Below, in pieces: positions 13,515 to 24,002 of a DNA stretch of 64,000 nt (positions within the stretch are counted from its first letter, which is position 1; each line of letters begins with the position of its first letter). Position numbers and translations under genes: made by a program. The DNA is from Hypomesus transpacificus (lineage: Eukaryota > Chordata > Actinopteri > Osmeriformes > Osmeridae): positions 6,085,837 through 6,149,836 of the forward strand of contig NC_061074.1 in assembly GCF_021917145.1 (NCBI RefSeq), written 5' to 3'. The notes under the pieces were generated by a model, which was given only the letters and a program-made list of their open reading frames with translations, did no database searches and had not been told where the DNA came from.

Positions 13515-13592
13515 CCCTACCAAGGACTGCCATTCACCACACTGCAAGGTCAGCCCTACCAAGGACTGCCATTCACCACACTGCAAGGTCAG
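13515..13592. repeat. Two-copy 39-bp tandem duplication
   Basis: The unit beginning ccctaccaaggactgcc occurs twice in perfect head-to-tail copies, 13515-13553 and 13554-13592. The second copy is followed by acttacc. The lack of any difference suggests a recent duplication. Confidence 0.9.
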
Positions 13593-14056
13593 ACTTACCT
13601 GTGTTTTTCCTTTTGCTTGCTTTCAAGGTGTCCCATTGTCAAAGAAAGCCTGTGTCTCAGCCCATAGCTGGAACAGCACTGAACAGCAGTGATGGCTCTG
13701 GTGGGAATCTGATGGGATGTCTCGTTCTGAATCAATTGATTAATACTTGGATGATAAGTATGGATGAAAACAACATTTTGTTGAAGTCTTTTTGGGGTAA
13801 TGTGCATTCAGGCCTATAATTTAATTGCCAGAGGTTTCTGAGTTTCTTCTTTATTGCTGTTCAATTTTGGTCCTGGAATGGTTTTTCATCTATTGCATTA
13901 CTGGTCAAAAATGTAATTTGCTCAGGTATTTTAAACATTTGTGTGCCTGTGAATGGGCATTTGAAATGGAAATCAGAAGTTCTGACTGTCAATTATGCTG
14001 TAATATTGTTGATGTTTGGATGTCATTACACACCTTCTCACTATATATATACAGTT

Positions 14057-14100
14057 AGTTAGATAGATGATAGATAGATAGATAAATAGATAGATAAATG
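14057..14100. repeat. Imperfect (GATA)n/(GATAAATA) microsatellite
   Basis: Runs of tagatagatag interrupted by gataaatag. Confidence 0.85.
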
Positions 14101-14525
14101 AACAGACAGTGTAGATATATTTTACATTAAAGTGATAACAATTATTGTTTAATTCTTCAATAAGATTATTGATCTTAAAGACATTAAAGTATGTGATACA
14201 GTTTGAATATAGAAGCTACTGTAAGCAACTATTTGCCCATGTGTTATGCCCCTGTGCATGGATGGATGTATTTGTTTTGATGTATTGGCAGTTGATGAAT
14301 GTATAGATACAATTTCCTTACAGATTGAGTTGAAATGAGAGAAAGTAAAGACATTTGACACTGCACTTTATAAGGTGTTGTTTCTTAGCAATATTTTAAC
14401 ACCAAATATTGGTTCCACCTACGACAAGATGAGACACAACACGTCCTGACAACACATGATCTGGGAGGGAGGGGGCTGTCATAGCAGCTATGGAATACTG
14501 CCAGGCCCTTCCGAAGACAGGAGAA

Positions 14526-14533
14526 TATAAATA
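14526..14533 (+). promoter_or_regulatory. TATA box of the TGA-containing claudin
   Basis: TATAAATA about 138 bp upstream of the ATG at 14664. The intact promoter suggests the gene was, or still is, transcribed despite the in-frame TGA. Confidence 0.5.
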
Positions 14534-14663
14534 CCTGTCCCAGATGTGTTGTCACTCTTATTCTTGGAGATCTCTCAAGCAAGACATAGCGGCTGATTTC
14601 TAAGGCGCATTTACTTTTGAACTTCCTTTTCCCGACTGCAGAAATATAAAGGAAATCAAGAAA

Positions 14664-15290
14664 ATGACATCTGCTGGCTTTCAGATGCTGGGCACTTGCC
14701 TCGGCCTCATTGGATGGATTGCTGCCATCGTAATCTGTGTCCTGCCCCAGTGGAAGGTCACTGCCTTTATTGGAGATAATATTGTAACTGCCCAAACCAC
14801 CTGGGAGGGCATCTGGATGAACTGAGTGGTCCAGAGCACTGGACAGATGCAGTGTAAGGTCTACGACTCCATGCTGGCTCTTCCCCAGGAACTCCAGGCT
14901 GCCCGTGCCCTCACCATCATCTCCATCATGGTTGGCATGGTTGGGATCTTCCTGGCCATGGTAGGGGGCAAGTGCACCAACTGTGTGGAAGATGAGAGAA
15001 CCAAAGCCAAGATAGGCATGGTTTCAGGTGTGGTCTTTATCATTGCCGGTGTTCTGTGCCTCGTTCCTGTCTGCTGGACAGCCAATAGCATCATCAAGGA
15101 CTTCTACAATCCCATGTTGACCAGTTCTCAGAAAATGGAGCTAGGCGCATCGCTATACATCGGTTGGGGGGCATCAGCTCTAATGATCCTGGGAGGGGGC
15201 CTCCTGTGCGCCAACTGCCCCAATAAAGATGACACCTACAATGCCAAGTACTCTGCTGCCAGATCTGCAGCTCCCAAAAATTTTGTTTGA
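14664..15290 (+). pseudogene. Claudin (claudin-4-like) with one in-frame TGA at the Cys54 codon
   Basis: Reading from the ATG at 14664 (MTSAGFQMLGT), the frame follows the claudin family across 208 codons. It shows TM1, W30, G49-I50-W51, QSTGQMQC with C64, TM2, TM3 ending [18 protein letters not shown]4, CANCP and a tail ending [14 protein letters not shown]. The only break is codon 54 at 14823-14825, which is TGA. In other claudins this codon is TGT or TGC for the first disulfide cysteine, so a single T-to-A or C-to-A change explains it. No other frameshift or stop is present, so the lesion is recent, polymorphic, a sequencing error or (unlikely) recoded. The C-terminal NFV departs slightly from the usual YV. 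Without recoding, the product would be a 53-residue fragment and the gene null. Confidence 0.85.
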
Positions 15291-16270
15291 GTTGGACAAT
15301 TTCAGATTTCAAGGAGAAAAATCAAGAGACTGAAAAGGAATGTTTATTCTCAGTGTTAAGTATTAACTTCACTGTTACTCAAGGTTTTGGTTCAATGTAT
15401 TTAGCTTGAGCTCTAGACAAACAGCACTTCAGGAATATGAAGCAGTTCCTTCTGATCGTTGAGGGGCTGACTAGCACCACACCCTGTTGAGCATGATTGG
15501 ACTGCATTAGCTAACAATGCAGTATTCCAAATGCATGGATGCTGACAAACTATATACTAACTAATACTGAAATTGAATTAGGAATTGTGTCTTAATTTCT
15601 TTTATATTTACATCGATACACCTTACAAATTATGATTTTGTTGTGCTTCATGTTTTTTGTAAAAATGTGTAAAGGTTCATGGTGATAAAAATGTACTGTA
15701 CATAAAGATACAAAATATTTGCAAAGGAGAATGAATTGTTTCTTGTTTTATTAACCTTTTCCATAATTTTTATCAAATCCAACCCAATGTTATTTGTATA
15801 GCTCCTTGTTACAGGCAACATAACGAGGGGCTTCACAGTTGCCAACAGATTAGCACCATTAACCAAATAATCTAAACATATCAATATTGTGGTGTATGTT
15901 AATCTAGTGGCATACCCTTAGCAATGTGTACTTGTGCACATAAAACAGTTAACTACACAGCCAACTTAAAATTCAAGAATAGGACATGCTGGTGAAACGC
16001 CCAGTCTCATAAACATGTGATTTGATCAGTGCCACCTTTATTAAAATGGCTACTTAATTTAAAGATTTCATATGCAAGTGTGGTAGATAAACGAGTGCAT
16101 ATTGCCAGTCTGTCTACGTTTTCGACCTTGAAGGTATTGTTTTACTGGTATGTCAGCTGTCTTGGAGGTCACTAGTTTGTACACTGTTTGTGTATAAACA
16201 TACGTCTGGGACTGTAGAATACCTGCATATCCCAAGAAGTTTCAGTAACCCCACCTACAACAACACAGTC
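15291..16270. other. Intergenic spacer, no gene seen
   Basis: This is the 3' UTR side of the preceding claudin and the upstream region of the next. It is AT-rich, and I noticed no clear canonical polyadenylation hexamer close to the stop and no recognisable repeat. Confidence 0.45.
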
Positions 16271-16278
16271 TATAAGTA
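16271..16278 (+). promoter_or_regulatory. TATA box of the claudin at 16362
   Basis: TATAAGTA 91 bp upstream of the ATG at 16362, implying a short 5' UTR of about 60 bp. Confidence 0.45.
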
Positions 16279-16361
16279 CTAGTCTACTTTGTCTCATTCA
16301 TCTTTTGACTTTGGGACGAGAACCTTCGGAGCTAAGTTGAAGTGTGCTTTATCCGGACAAG

Positions 16362-16994
16362 ATGGCTTCTCAGGGCATACAGATGATGGGCATGATTATG
16401 GCGTTACTTGGATGGCTCTTGGTCCTAGTAGTGTGTGCTCTGCCTATGTGGAGGGTTACGGCCTTCATTGGTGCCAATATCGTCACAGCTCAGAACATCT
16501 GGGAGGGCATGTGGATGAACTGTGTGGTCCAGAGCACAGGACAAATGCAGTGTAAGGTGTACGACTCCATGCTGGCTCTACCCCAGGACCTCCAGGCTGC
16601 CCGGGCCATGATCATCATCTCCATTATCACGGGTATCTTTGGTATATTTCTGTCTATTGCCGGTGGGAAGTGCACCAACTGCATTGAAGAGGAGAGCTCC
16701 AAGGCTAAGGCGTGTATTGCGTCTGGAGTCCTTTACATTGTGTGCGGTGTTCTCTGTCTCATCCCCGTGTCCTGGTCAGCCAACACCATCATCAGGGACT
16801 TCTACAACCCCCTGCTGATTGAGGCCCAGAGGAGGGAGCTGGGGGCAGCCCTCTATATTGGCTGGGGCGCTGCCACGCTGCTGTTATTGGGGGGAGGGCT
16901 TCTGTGTTGGAACTGCCCCCCGAAGGAGGATCACCGCTACCCAGCCAAGTTTGTCCCTATGAGGTCCACCTCCACACCCAGGGAATATGTCTGA
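16362..16994 (+). CDS. Claudin (claudin-4-like), 210 aa
   Basis: A complete single-exon claudin. The frame extends six codons upstream only to a GTG. The ATG at 16362 gives [11 protein letters not shown] and aligns W30, G49-M50-W51, C54 and C64 with the family. The first loop reads [17 protein letters not shown] and then [14 protein letters not shown]3 ends [18 protein letters not shown]4 is glycine-rich, and [14 protein letters not shown] leads to the terminal EYV PDZ ligand. The [12 protein letters not shown] block and KYxA/KF-type tail favour the claudin-4-like group, shared with the copies at 14664 and 21939. Function is inferred from the family: homotypic or heterotypic strands at the tight junction of epithelia. 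Confidence 0.95.
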   Translation: MASQGIQMMGMIMALLGWLLVLVVCALPMWRVTAFIGANIVTAQNIWEGMWMNCVVQSTGQMQCKVYDSMLALPQDLQAARAMIIISIITGIFGIFLSIAGGKCTNCIEEESSKAKACIASGVLYIVCGVLCLIPVSWSANTIIRDFYNPLLIEAQRRELGAALYIGWGAATLLLLGGGLLCWNCPPKEDHRYPAKFVPMRSTSTPREYV

Positions 16995-19246
16995 GATGTC
17001 TGTCCACCTTAAAGGGTGCTGAAGGACACTAGACAACTCTCAGATAGCATTTATTATTTTGTAGAACAGATCTAAATCTATCTAAATGGTTTGTTGGTAT
17101 ACACTGTTAATATTTTACCTAAACAGTTAATTACTGTTCCTAGAGAATATTCAGTACGTACAGTATTTACTGCACATGTACCATACATAAGTACACTTAT
17201 GTACACTGTATATTTAGATAGCATAGAATACAAGATTTTGGATTCTTTCATATGCTTTTCTTATTTCCGTTTCAAAAGTGCATGTTTTAGCAATTAAAGT
17301 GCAGTATTTATGGGCAAACACCTAAGCCATCTAAACATAATAATATAACTGCTACAACCTTCTGGTGAGGTTTTACCATATAGGGTTGAAAAACCTGTCA
17401 GTTCAGCAGTTTTCATTTGTTGCTGTATAAACGAATGTTCCGTGCAGGTGCCCACGTGCTTTGCTTGTTGTAGATGTTGACCTTTGGAGTGACTTTTGTT
17501 TTGTGGTGAAATTAGATATTCAGTTGCATGGTCTGCTTCGTGTGCATTACTGGTTATATTGTGAAAATGGGTATTACTTAAAAAATACTTTTGGTTAATT
17601 TGAAGTTTCTCCGGCCATTTCTGGAGGCCCAACGACGAAACAGGTCATACTGGCTGAATCCAGAACTTCCATAGAATTGGGTATATTTTCCCCCTCTGTC
17701 CCATCTCGTGTACATGATAGTGGTAGTCAGCAAATGCTATTATCTGTGCTTGCAAAAAAAACTTAGATATCCAAGCCAACAGCAACAAAAGTGTGGGGCA
17801 ATTTCATAGGTTACGCTGCCAAACCCTAACTTAATTCCGTTTCAACTAAACTCATTCTATAGATTATTAAAATGTGAAAAAAGGTTTCTGTGAAAAGATT
17901 TATTGGCTAATATAACATTTGACATTTTGGGGGTAGTTACTTTTGGTTTATTGTCAGTGGTTTTATTGATGCACAATGTTTTTCACTAGATGTAGGTGTG
18001 TTTGGAGAGAAACTGGGCGGATCTGTTTTAGGCCATCTGCATGACAAAAAAGAAAGCCTTTCCTGAAGAGCCTTTCAATAGTCCATGACCAGGCATTAGT
18101 AATGAGAGAGGAAGCAGCTCAAATGTATTTTACTTACATTAGCGAAACAAAAATAATCTGACAAACATTATAACATTAATCCAGAACTCACCAGCATTAA
18201 CACAAACAAAACATTTAAGAAACGTGCATTGCAAAAAACAATTATTACATAATATATTATTATGTAGCCTACAACACAACAGCATTCAATGAAGACACTG
18301 CTACATTAGTCCACAATGCAACAACAATAACCTACTAAATGGGTTAATGTTATTATGTTGTCAGCTTTTTGCCTCACTAACGTCATTGTATTGTGAACCT
18401 TCGGGCCTCCATAATTCATGCAATAAACTGTTATTATTATACTCCTATTAAAACCTTTTCTTGACTGTAACCCCCCTTACCAAGCCATGTTAGGAGGCAA
18501 CTTGACGATCATCCAAACATGTATTAAAAGGGTTTCAACAATCAGGTCAGACTGGAATGATCCTGCTACCATTTTACTGTAATTACAAGTTGTCACTTAA
18601 ACTCTAATAATAAACCAGCCATAATTCATTTAGGACCATGCTGCCTGAATAATCATTGTAACCGAGTGGATCGTAGTTGATTCTTCTTCATGACTGGAGG
18701 GTTGTCCTTTCTCGAAAGAGATCTCTTTAGAATGGACATCTCAAATACCGAAGGACTCCAAAACGGAAGGACAATTGCCACTAAAATGGATAATACAAGA
18801 CCATGGGTAAATAAACAAATTGAACCATCTAAACAGTGTCACACATTAGTAAATACATGTTTTTATCCTCTTAATTTATTATTTAAATGTTCTACCCAGT
18901 ATGTGAGCTCTAACTCACCTCATAGGTTAGATACTGTACAGCAATATTGTTAAAAACGTAAACAAGATCATTTGCCTTGAGACAGTATTTGACCTCTGTC
19001 ATCACTCAGACTAAAGTCAATATTAACCTGTTGAACATACACATTGTGTGGAACACACCCAAGTTGTATTTTGTCCAGTCACATACAAAACTAAACTAAA
19101 TAACTATTGTCATAGATTTGTTTTCTTCCAAAACATCACACCAAGTATACACCAGTTTATTTACACATTGTTGGTGTATAGCTTACTGTGTTGATCCTCA
19201 TTCATAGCAGTGTTGATTTCACTGTCCTGAAACTCCTGAGAGTTGA
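16995..19246. other. Intergenic spacer, no gene seen
   Basis: No coding exon or transposon protein is recognisable. Frames such as those at 17294-17632 and 18690-18953 have no family resemblance. AT-rich throughout. Confidence 0.5.
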
Positions 19247-19253
19247 TATAAAG
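19247..19253 (+). promoter_or_regulatory. Possible TATA box of the claudin at 19542
   Basis: TATAAAG about 295 bp upstream of the ATG at 19542. This is further away than in the other claudins, so a longer 5' UTR would be needed. Confidence 0.4.
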
Positions 19254-19541
19254 AGTAGGAGGTTCATAGCGTTTACAACAGGTTGCATGTGATAGAAAGC
19301 TTTTGTAAAGGCAAGCCATTTCGGGATGGGCACCCCTCTCCAGTCATCTGTCTTAGTTTCGTCTGACATCACATGGAATCTTGTTCAGCAGGAACAACTG
19401 ACCTGGTGGCATGAAACATTCTTTCTCCTTGAGCAGTCTGCAGTAGTGAGGGTTGAGTCAGTGAGGTAGTGCAGAGCTCCAGAGACTCAGACCTAGACGG
19501 ACTGACTTCTTCTCTTACCCGCTCAGAAGCAGCCTCTTGTC

Positions 19542-20294
19542 ATGGGGAGGATTGGCAAGGAGGTGTCAGGCCAGGTGCTGTCCATCATCGGCTTTGTGGG
19601 GGTATGTGTGACCTGCGGCATCCCCATGTGGAGGGTAACCACTTACATAGGCGCCAACATTGTGACTGGGCAGATTATCTGGGACGGACTGTGGATGAAT
19701 TGCGTCATGCAGTCCACAGGACAGATGCAGTGCAAGATGAACGAGTCTGTGATGAGGCTGACACAGGACTTGCAGACCGCTCGTGCCCTGGTCATAATCT
19801 CAGTCTTATTTTGCTTTATCGGCCTGGCCGTCACCTTTATTGGAGCCAAGTGCACCAGCTGCCTCGACAAAGACTCCTCCAAAGCTAAGGTGATGATCTT
19901 CGGAGGCATCTTACTGATAATCGGGGGAGTCCTTGTCCTCATTCCTGTCTGCTGGTCGGCAGCGACCACCATAACAGACTTTTCGAACCCTCTGACAATC
20001 GAGACCCAGAGAAGAGAACTCGGAGCCTCTATCTACATTGGTTGGGGTTCTGCAGCGCTTCTTTTTTTTGGAGGCATCATCCTCTGCACCTCCTGCCCAC
20101 CTCAGCAGCCAATGTATGGGTACGGACCTACATACACTCAAGCTCCTATGTACCCTTACGCTGGGTCCATGATGAACCCAGGAAACTACGGCAAAGTATA
20201 CGGCCCCCCACCCACATACTCTGGCGCACCGAGCTACATGCCCAGCAAACAGTATGCAGCGCCGGGACCATACTCTGCTGGAAGGTACCTCTGA
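19542..20294 (+). CDS. Claudin with a long Pro/Tyr-rich cytoplasmic tail, 250 aa
   Basis: The ATG at 19542 starts MGRIGKEVSGQVLS. W30, the loop motif WDGLW at about 47-51, C54 and C64 are present ([12 protein letters not shown]), so it should form the usual claudin fold. Unusual points are MNESVMRL in place of the usual VYDSMLAL after C64, and a tail of about 65 residues after TM4. The tail is rich in Tyr, Pro and Gly (YGYGPTYTQAPMYPY, then GPPPTYSGAPSYM) and ends GRYL, not YV. The gene is therefore 30-40 residues longer than its neighbours, and its PDZ ligand is altered or lost. The tail could be phosphorylated or bind SH3/WW proteins, but that is inference. Fish claudins with such tails exist; I do not assign a name. 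Confidence 0.94.
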   Translation: MGRIGKEVSGQVLSIIGFVGVCVTCGIPMWRVTTYIGANIVTGQIIWDGLWMNCVMQSTGQMQCKMNESVMRLTQDLQTARALVIISVLFCFIGLAVTFIGAKCTSCLDKDSSKAKVMIFGGILLIIGGVLVLIPVCWSAATTITDFSNPLTIETQRRELGASIYIGWGSAALLFFGGIILCTSCPPQQPMYGYGPTYTQAPMYPYAGSMMNPGNYGKVYGPPPTYSGAPSYMPSKQYAAPGPYSAGRYL

Positions 20295-20670
20295 AAAACT
20301 CAAAGGAACTTTAAAAAATGTTTGCCTTCATGTTTTAAACAACTGTTTTGCCTGACTTTGCCTCGCAGAGTGTAACCATTGCACCCCTTTATTTACACAT
20401 GTACTTACATAGTAATTCAAGATCATCATTCTCGTAGATATGTACTTTTAGTGTGATTTTGGAAGAGTAAATCTGTGTACCATTGCTTTAAGATTGAGAA
20501 ACAAACGATTTAGACATATACATAGCTATTGTAAAAAGTCAGTATTTCTGGTTGATATTGAATGGAATCTAAAACATCAACTTCTCTTTTGTAAATACAA
20601 ATTATATACATAATATAAAACAATATATATTGTGAAGACTTGCTATATCTTTGTGTGATTAATGATTTAC

Positions 20671-20676
20671 AATAAA
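20671..20676 (+). terminator. Polyadenylation signal of the claudin at 19542
   Basis: AATAAA about 380 bp after the stop codon, in an AT-rich 3' UTR. Confidence 0.55.
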
Positions 20677-21822
20677 AGAAGTACAAATTAAGATCCTTCT
20701 ACAATGTGGTTATTTTAAGTTTCACAGGACTTAGTTACTGTTCTTAAAGAGTAAAAAAAAAAAAAGAACTCCATGTTCAATATTAATCCAACAAATCAAT
20801 TTAGGTCTTGATTCTGATGATTGTTTACAAAGGGGTCTTTTGGATTATTTAGTGGTTAGTTTGAATATGAGGACAAAATTGTGATTTAGAAGTGCCCTTG
20901 GGGTAGCATTTGATCTTCACATGGAGGGGCTGTGTATTATAATTGGCCATGCTCATGTACGGTCCAGGAAGCCCAAAATGACAAATCAAATGAAGTTTTA
21001 GATTCAACCCTGAGTCTGACTGAGATTGACTCGGACAGTTCAGCTCAAACAGAAAAGGTACAGAGATTAAATGCTGCAGGATGTTCATAGTGCTGACCAG
21101 CTCCTGACTGGTACTGAACCATGCTGGACCTTGTTTATCTGTGAGTTATGTCAGTTGAGCCCTGTGGGCAGGGTGGTTAGGCTAATATATGCTGATATTG
21201 TGGTGTTGTCGAAACAATTAGCACAGATGTACGTATGGTAATCCAGCCAAAACATAGCCAAGACCACCATAGCTAGTCAAATATAAATTTCTAACTACGT
21301 TTACATTTCAAGCCATAGCTTGTAAATAGCTTTTAAACATATTTAAACATATTGTTGTTTCAAGCTATGAATAAACTTAACACAAGCAATGTAACTTAAC
21401 CAACTTACAATTAGTATTTATACCTCAGCACTGTATATACATGTTGATCACAACTTCTACTGTGAATCTAAGAGATATACAGTAATAAACCATGCAAGGC
21501 AACTTCCGGTGATTGCCAACAAGATTTGTGATACGATGCAGATGGCTTATCTCAGTACCCTGAAACCAGACTCGGTAGACTGGTTTCCCCAGGCATAACA
21601 AACCGAACACTTGGTCATTGGACAAGCATTGTTTGACTAGGGCTGTAAACATTCTTTTTTTGGGCCTGGCATTCCTGAATGCCTGAAGATAGATGCACAT
21701 CTCATCGAAACTGGTTGCCGTTCACATACGGATATACCAAAGCATCTGGTTAGACTGGAAAGCTGTCAATTGGTTTCAGGTCAGGGGGAACAAAGTTGAC
21801 TCCACCCCTGAAAGGACCTATC
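20677..21822. other. Intergenic spacer, no gene seen
   Basis: It has no recognisable gene or large repeat. An A-rich run lies at 20752-20766. Confidence 0.5.
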
Positions 21823-21830
21823 TATATAAT
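21823..21830 (+). promoter_or_regulatory. TATA box of the claudin at 21939
   Basis: TATATAAT 109 bp upstream of the ATG at 21939. Confidence 0.45.
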
Positions 21831-21938
21831 CACAGGAACCACAAGCTCATTGTCAACAATTCCAATCCAAGTGAGCTGACATACTCTTCAACCTCTGCCT
21901 ATTTTTCGATCTACAAAAAGAGACAGAGAGACGTCAAA

Positions 21939-22571
21939 ATGGTATCAATGGGAAGGCAAATGCTGGGCTTTGCCCTGTCTGTGGTCGGCTTTCTTGGAAC
22001 AATCATTGTGTGCGCCCTCCCCATGTGGAAAGTCACAGCCTTCATCGGATCCAACATTGTGACTGCTCAGACCATCTGGGAAGGCCTATGGATGAACTGT
22101 GTGATTCAGAGTACCGGCCAGATGCAGTGCAAGATCTACGATTCTCTCCTGCAGCTGCCTCAGGACCTGCAGGCTGCCAGAGCTTTGGTGGTGATCTCCA
22201 TTATCGCGTGTGTCTTCGGCATCCTTTTAGGCATTGCTGGGGGGAAATGCAGCAACTTTGTGGAGGATGAAGTGTCTAAGGCCAAAGTGGCCATCACCAG
22301 TGGCATCATCTTCATCTTGGCCGGTGTCCTCATCCTCATTCCAATTTGCTGGTCAACCAACACCATTATCCGGGACTTCTACAACCCCCTGCTGATCGAT
22401 GCCCAGAGGAGAGAGCTGGGGGCTTCACTCTACATCGGCTGGGGCACAGCCGGACTTCTTATACTTGGAGGAGCCCTTCTCGCCAGCTCCTGTCCGCCCA
22501 AAGAGGACAAGCCCTACCCAGTGAAGTACTCACAGGCAAGATCCACAGCCACCAGCAGAGCCTATGTCTGA
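21939..22571 (+). CDS. Claudin (claudin-4-like), 210 aa
   Basis: A full-length single-exon claudin. An open frame continues 82 codons upstream, but that part is unlike any claudin and overlaps the TATA box. The ATG at 21939 ([11 protein letters not shown]) sets W30, G49-L50-W51, C54 and C64 in register, so I take it as the start. The loop reads [12 protein letters not shown], with Ile replacing the second Val. TM3 ends [16 protein letters not shown]. After TM4, [20 protein letters not shown] leads to the terminal AYV PDZ ligand. The KPYxxKYSxARS tail is close to that of claudin-4. The second Cys of the common KCTNC motif is replaced (KCSNF). Confidence 0.95.
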   Translation: MVSMGRQMLGFALSVVGFLGTIIVCALPMWKVTAFIGSNIVTAQTIWEGLWMNCVIQSTGQMQCKIYDSLLQLPQDLQAARALVVISIIACVFGILLGIAGGKCSNFVEDEVSKAKVAITSGIIFILAGVLILIPICWSTNTIIRDFYNPLLIDAQRRELGASLYIGWGTAGLLILGGALLASSCPPKEDKPYPVKYSQARSTATSRAYV

Positions 22572-22891
22572 ACTAAGGACTGGTTAGGAAACAATGTTCT
22601 ATATTTGTGTGGTTTTTGGTACTGCCCCACCTCTTCATACCCTTTCCAGACATAGCAGAACATTGATTAAATAACTGCACTGAGATCTACTGTATTACGT
22701 ACCTTGGAAGGATTGTCTCAAACATGGGATGCTGCTGAAGGAACTGAAAGGAATACTATTATTTACTTTAACTCACACCCAATGAATCTTTAAAATATTG
22801 TTAATTAAAAGTAAATTGTACCTTCAACATAATTGTTCAGATTGTAGGTTTTGTACAGTATGTCATTAAATGTTTTGTAAAGAGCTATTTT

Positions 22892-22897
22892 AATAAA
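22892..22897 (+). terminator. Polyadenylation signal of the claudin at 21939
   Basis: AATAAA about 320 bp after the stop codon, followed by an A-run at 22921-22930. Confidence 0.55.
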
Positions 22898-22930
22898 TAT
22901 AAATCAATGATTTAAGTTTAAAAAAAAAAA

Positions 22931-24002
22931 TCATTGTCTGGTAAACCTTCATTTTATCCTTTGTCTAAATGTCACTGAAGTAGTTTAGGTACAGTAAGCA
23001 GAACAGTGAATTTTCAGTTTTAGTGAAACTTGAATGCTCAACTGAAGAAAATTGAAAGGCAGAAAGTCTGTTTTAAATTCCCAGAATGCAGAGAAAACCT
23101 TCTGACCTTGGTATGAGACAGTTAAAGACAGTAGCCAATTACTGCATGGATATATAAAAGTCCTGAACCTGTCAGCCAAATACATGGAAACTAGAATTGG
23201 TTTAGTATGATATAAAAAATTAAACAATTAACTTTAATCAAATTTCTATTCCTTCTACATAGTCAACATGAAACTCAACTGACAACCTATACAGATTTCT
23301 CCAGCATCATCTGTGTAACAGAACCTAATTTGAGCTATCTTTATGCCTAATGAGGGAGGCCTTCACGCGATCGTTGTTCTCATATAATTTTGGGAACAAC
23401 TCCCATATAATTTTGTGAATTGCACACTTCACTAGTGGTCAAGTCCCCACGCACCAGAGTAGATTCTCCTCAATCTCTACTTTCTCTCATCTGGTCCAAT
23501 TAGAATGGTATGTACCCAAACCGGTTGGGGAGTGAAACATACCGTGACTTCGGTGACAGCATCTCTTGTGCTGGTTTGGACTAAGGTGTGTCTGTAAAGC
23601 AAGGTATCTGTTAAACAAACCAAATTCTTGGTTTAATTCTCAGAATCTGTTGGGTCCTGTGAGGGTTGGTTTAGACAATTTGACAAAGACAAAGAGGGGT
23701 TCTATATGCAAATAGATATGTTCACTTGCTGTTTTCTTGTTGTCCTGTTTACTTTTACATAAGAATACACCTTCTCCTTTGTTGGTGTTAACAAAGTTTC
23801 TGTAAGAGGATCGCCATCTCCAGTCAGGAGAAGAAAGGAAAACCCCACATTTATTGTTCTCAGTCACAAAGAACCTGGGCTGGTATTCTGTGTATAGAAA
23901 ACCAGAACCCCCCACTCCTTTCAATTGTATTAATTAAATGGACATAACACCTAATCGGCTTCTGAAATGCCCTCAAATGACCAGGCAGAGGTTCCGTTCA
24001 GA
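22931..24002. other. Intergenic spacer, no gene seen
   Basis: I see no gene or defined repeat. It leads into the claudin pseudogene. Confidence 0.45.

Larger units (their letters stand above)
9295..14525. other. 5-kb spacer where gene orientation switches
   Basis: This separates the minus-strand claudins from the plus-strand ones and so should hold outward-facing promoters at its two ends. I see no gene. It contains a SINE/L2 tail at 11004-11040, a CT microsatellite at 13284-13325, a 39-bp tandem duplication at 13515-13592 and a GATA-type repeat near 14057-14100. Short frames at 10477-10965 and 13239-13692 look like chance. Confidence 0.5.

Noticed and set aside
15291-15900. SECIS element that would let the TGA at 14823 encode selenocysteine
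   Set aside because: The nearest ATGA...TGA arrangement (around 15436-15460) lacks the apical AA and a convincing stem by eye; a structure search would be decisive.
21693-21938. N-terminal extension of the claudin at 21939
   Set aside because: It overlaps the TATA box, has no claudin similarity, and would place 82 extra residues before TM1.
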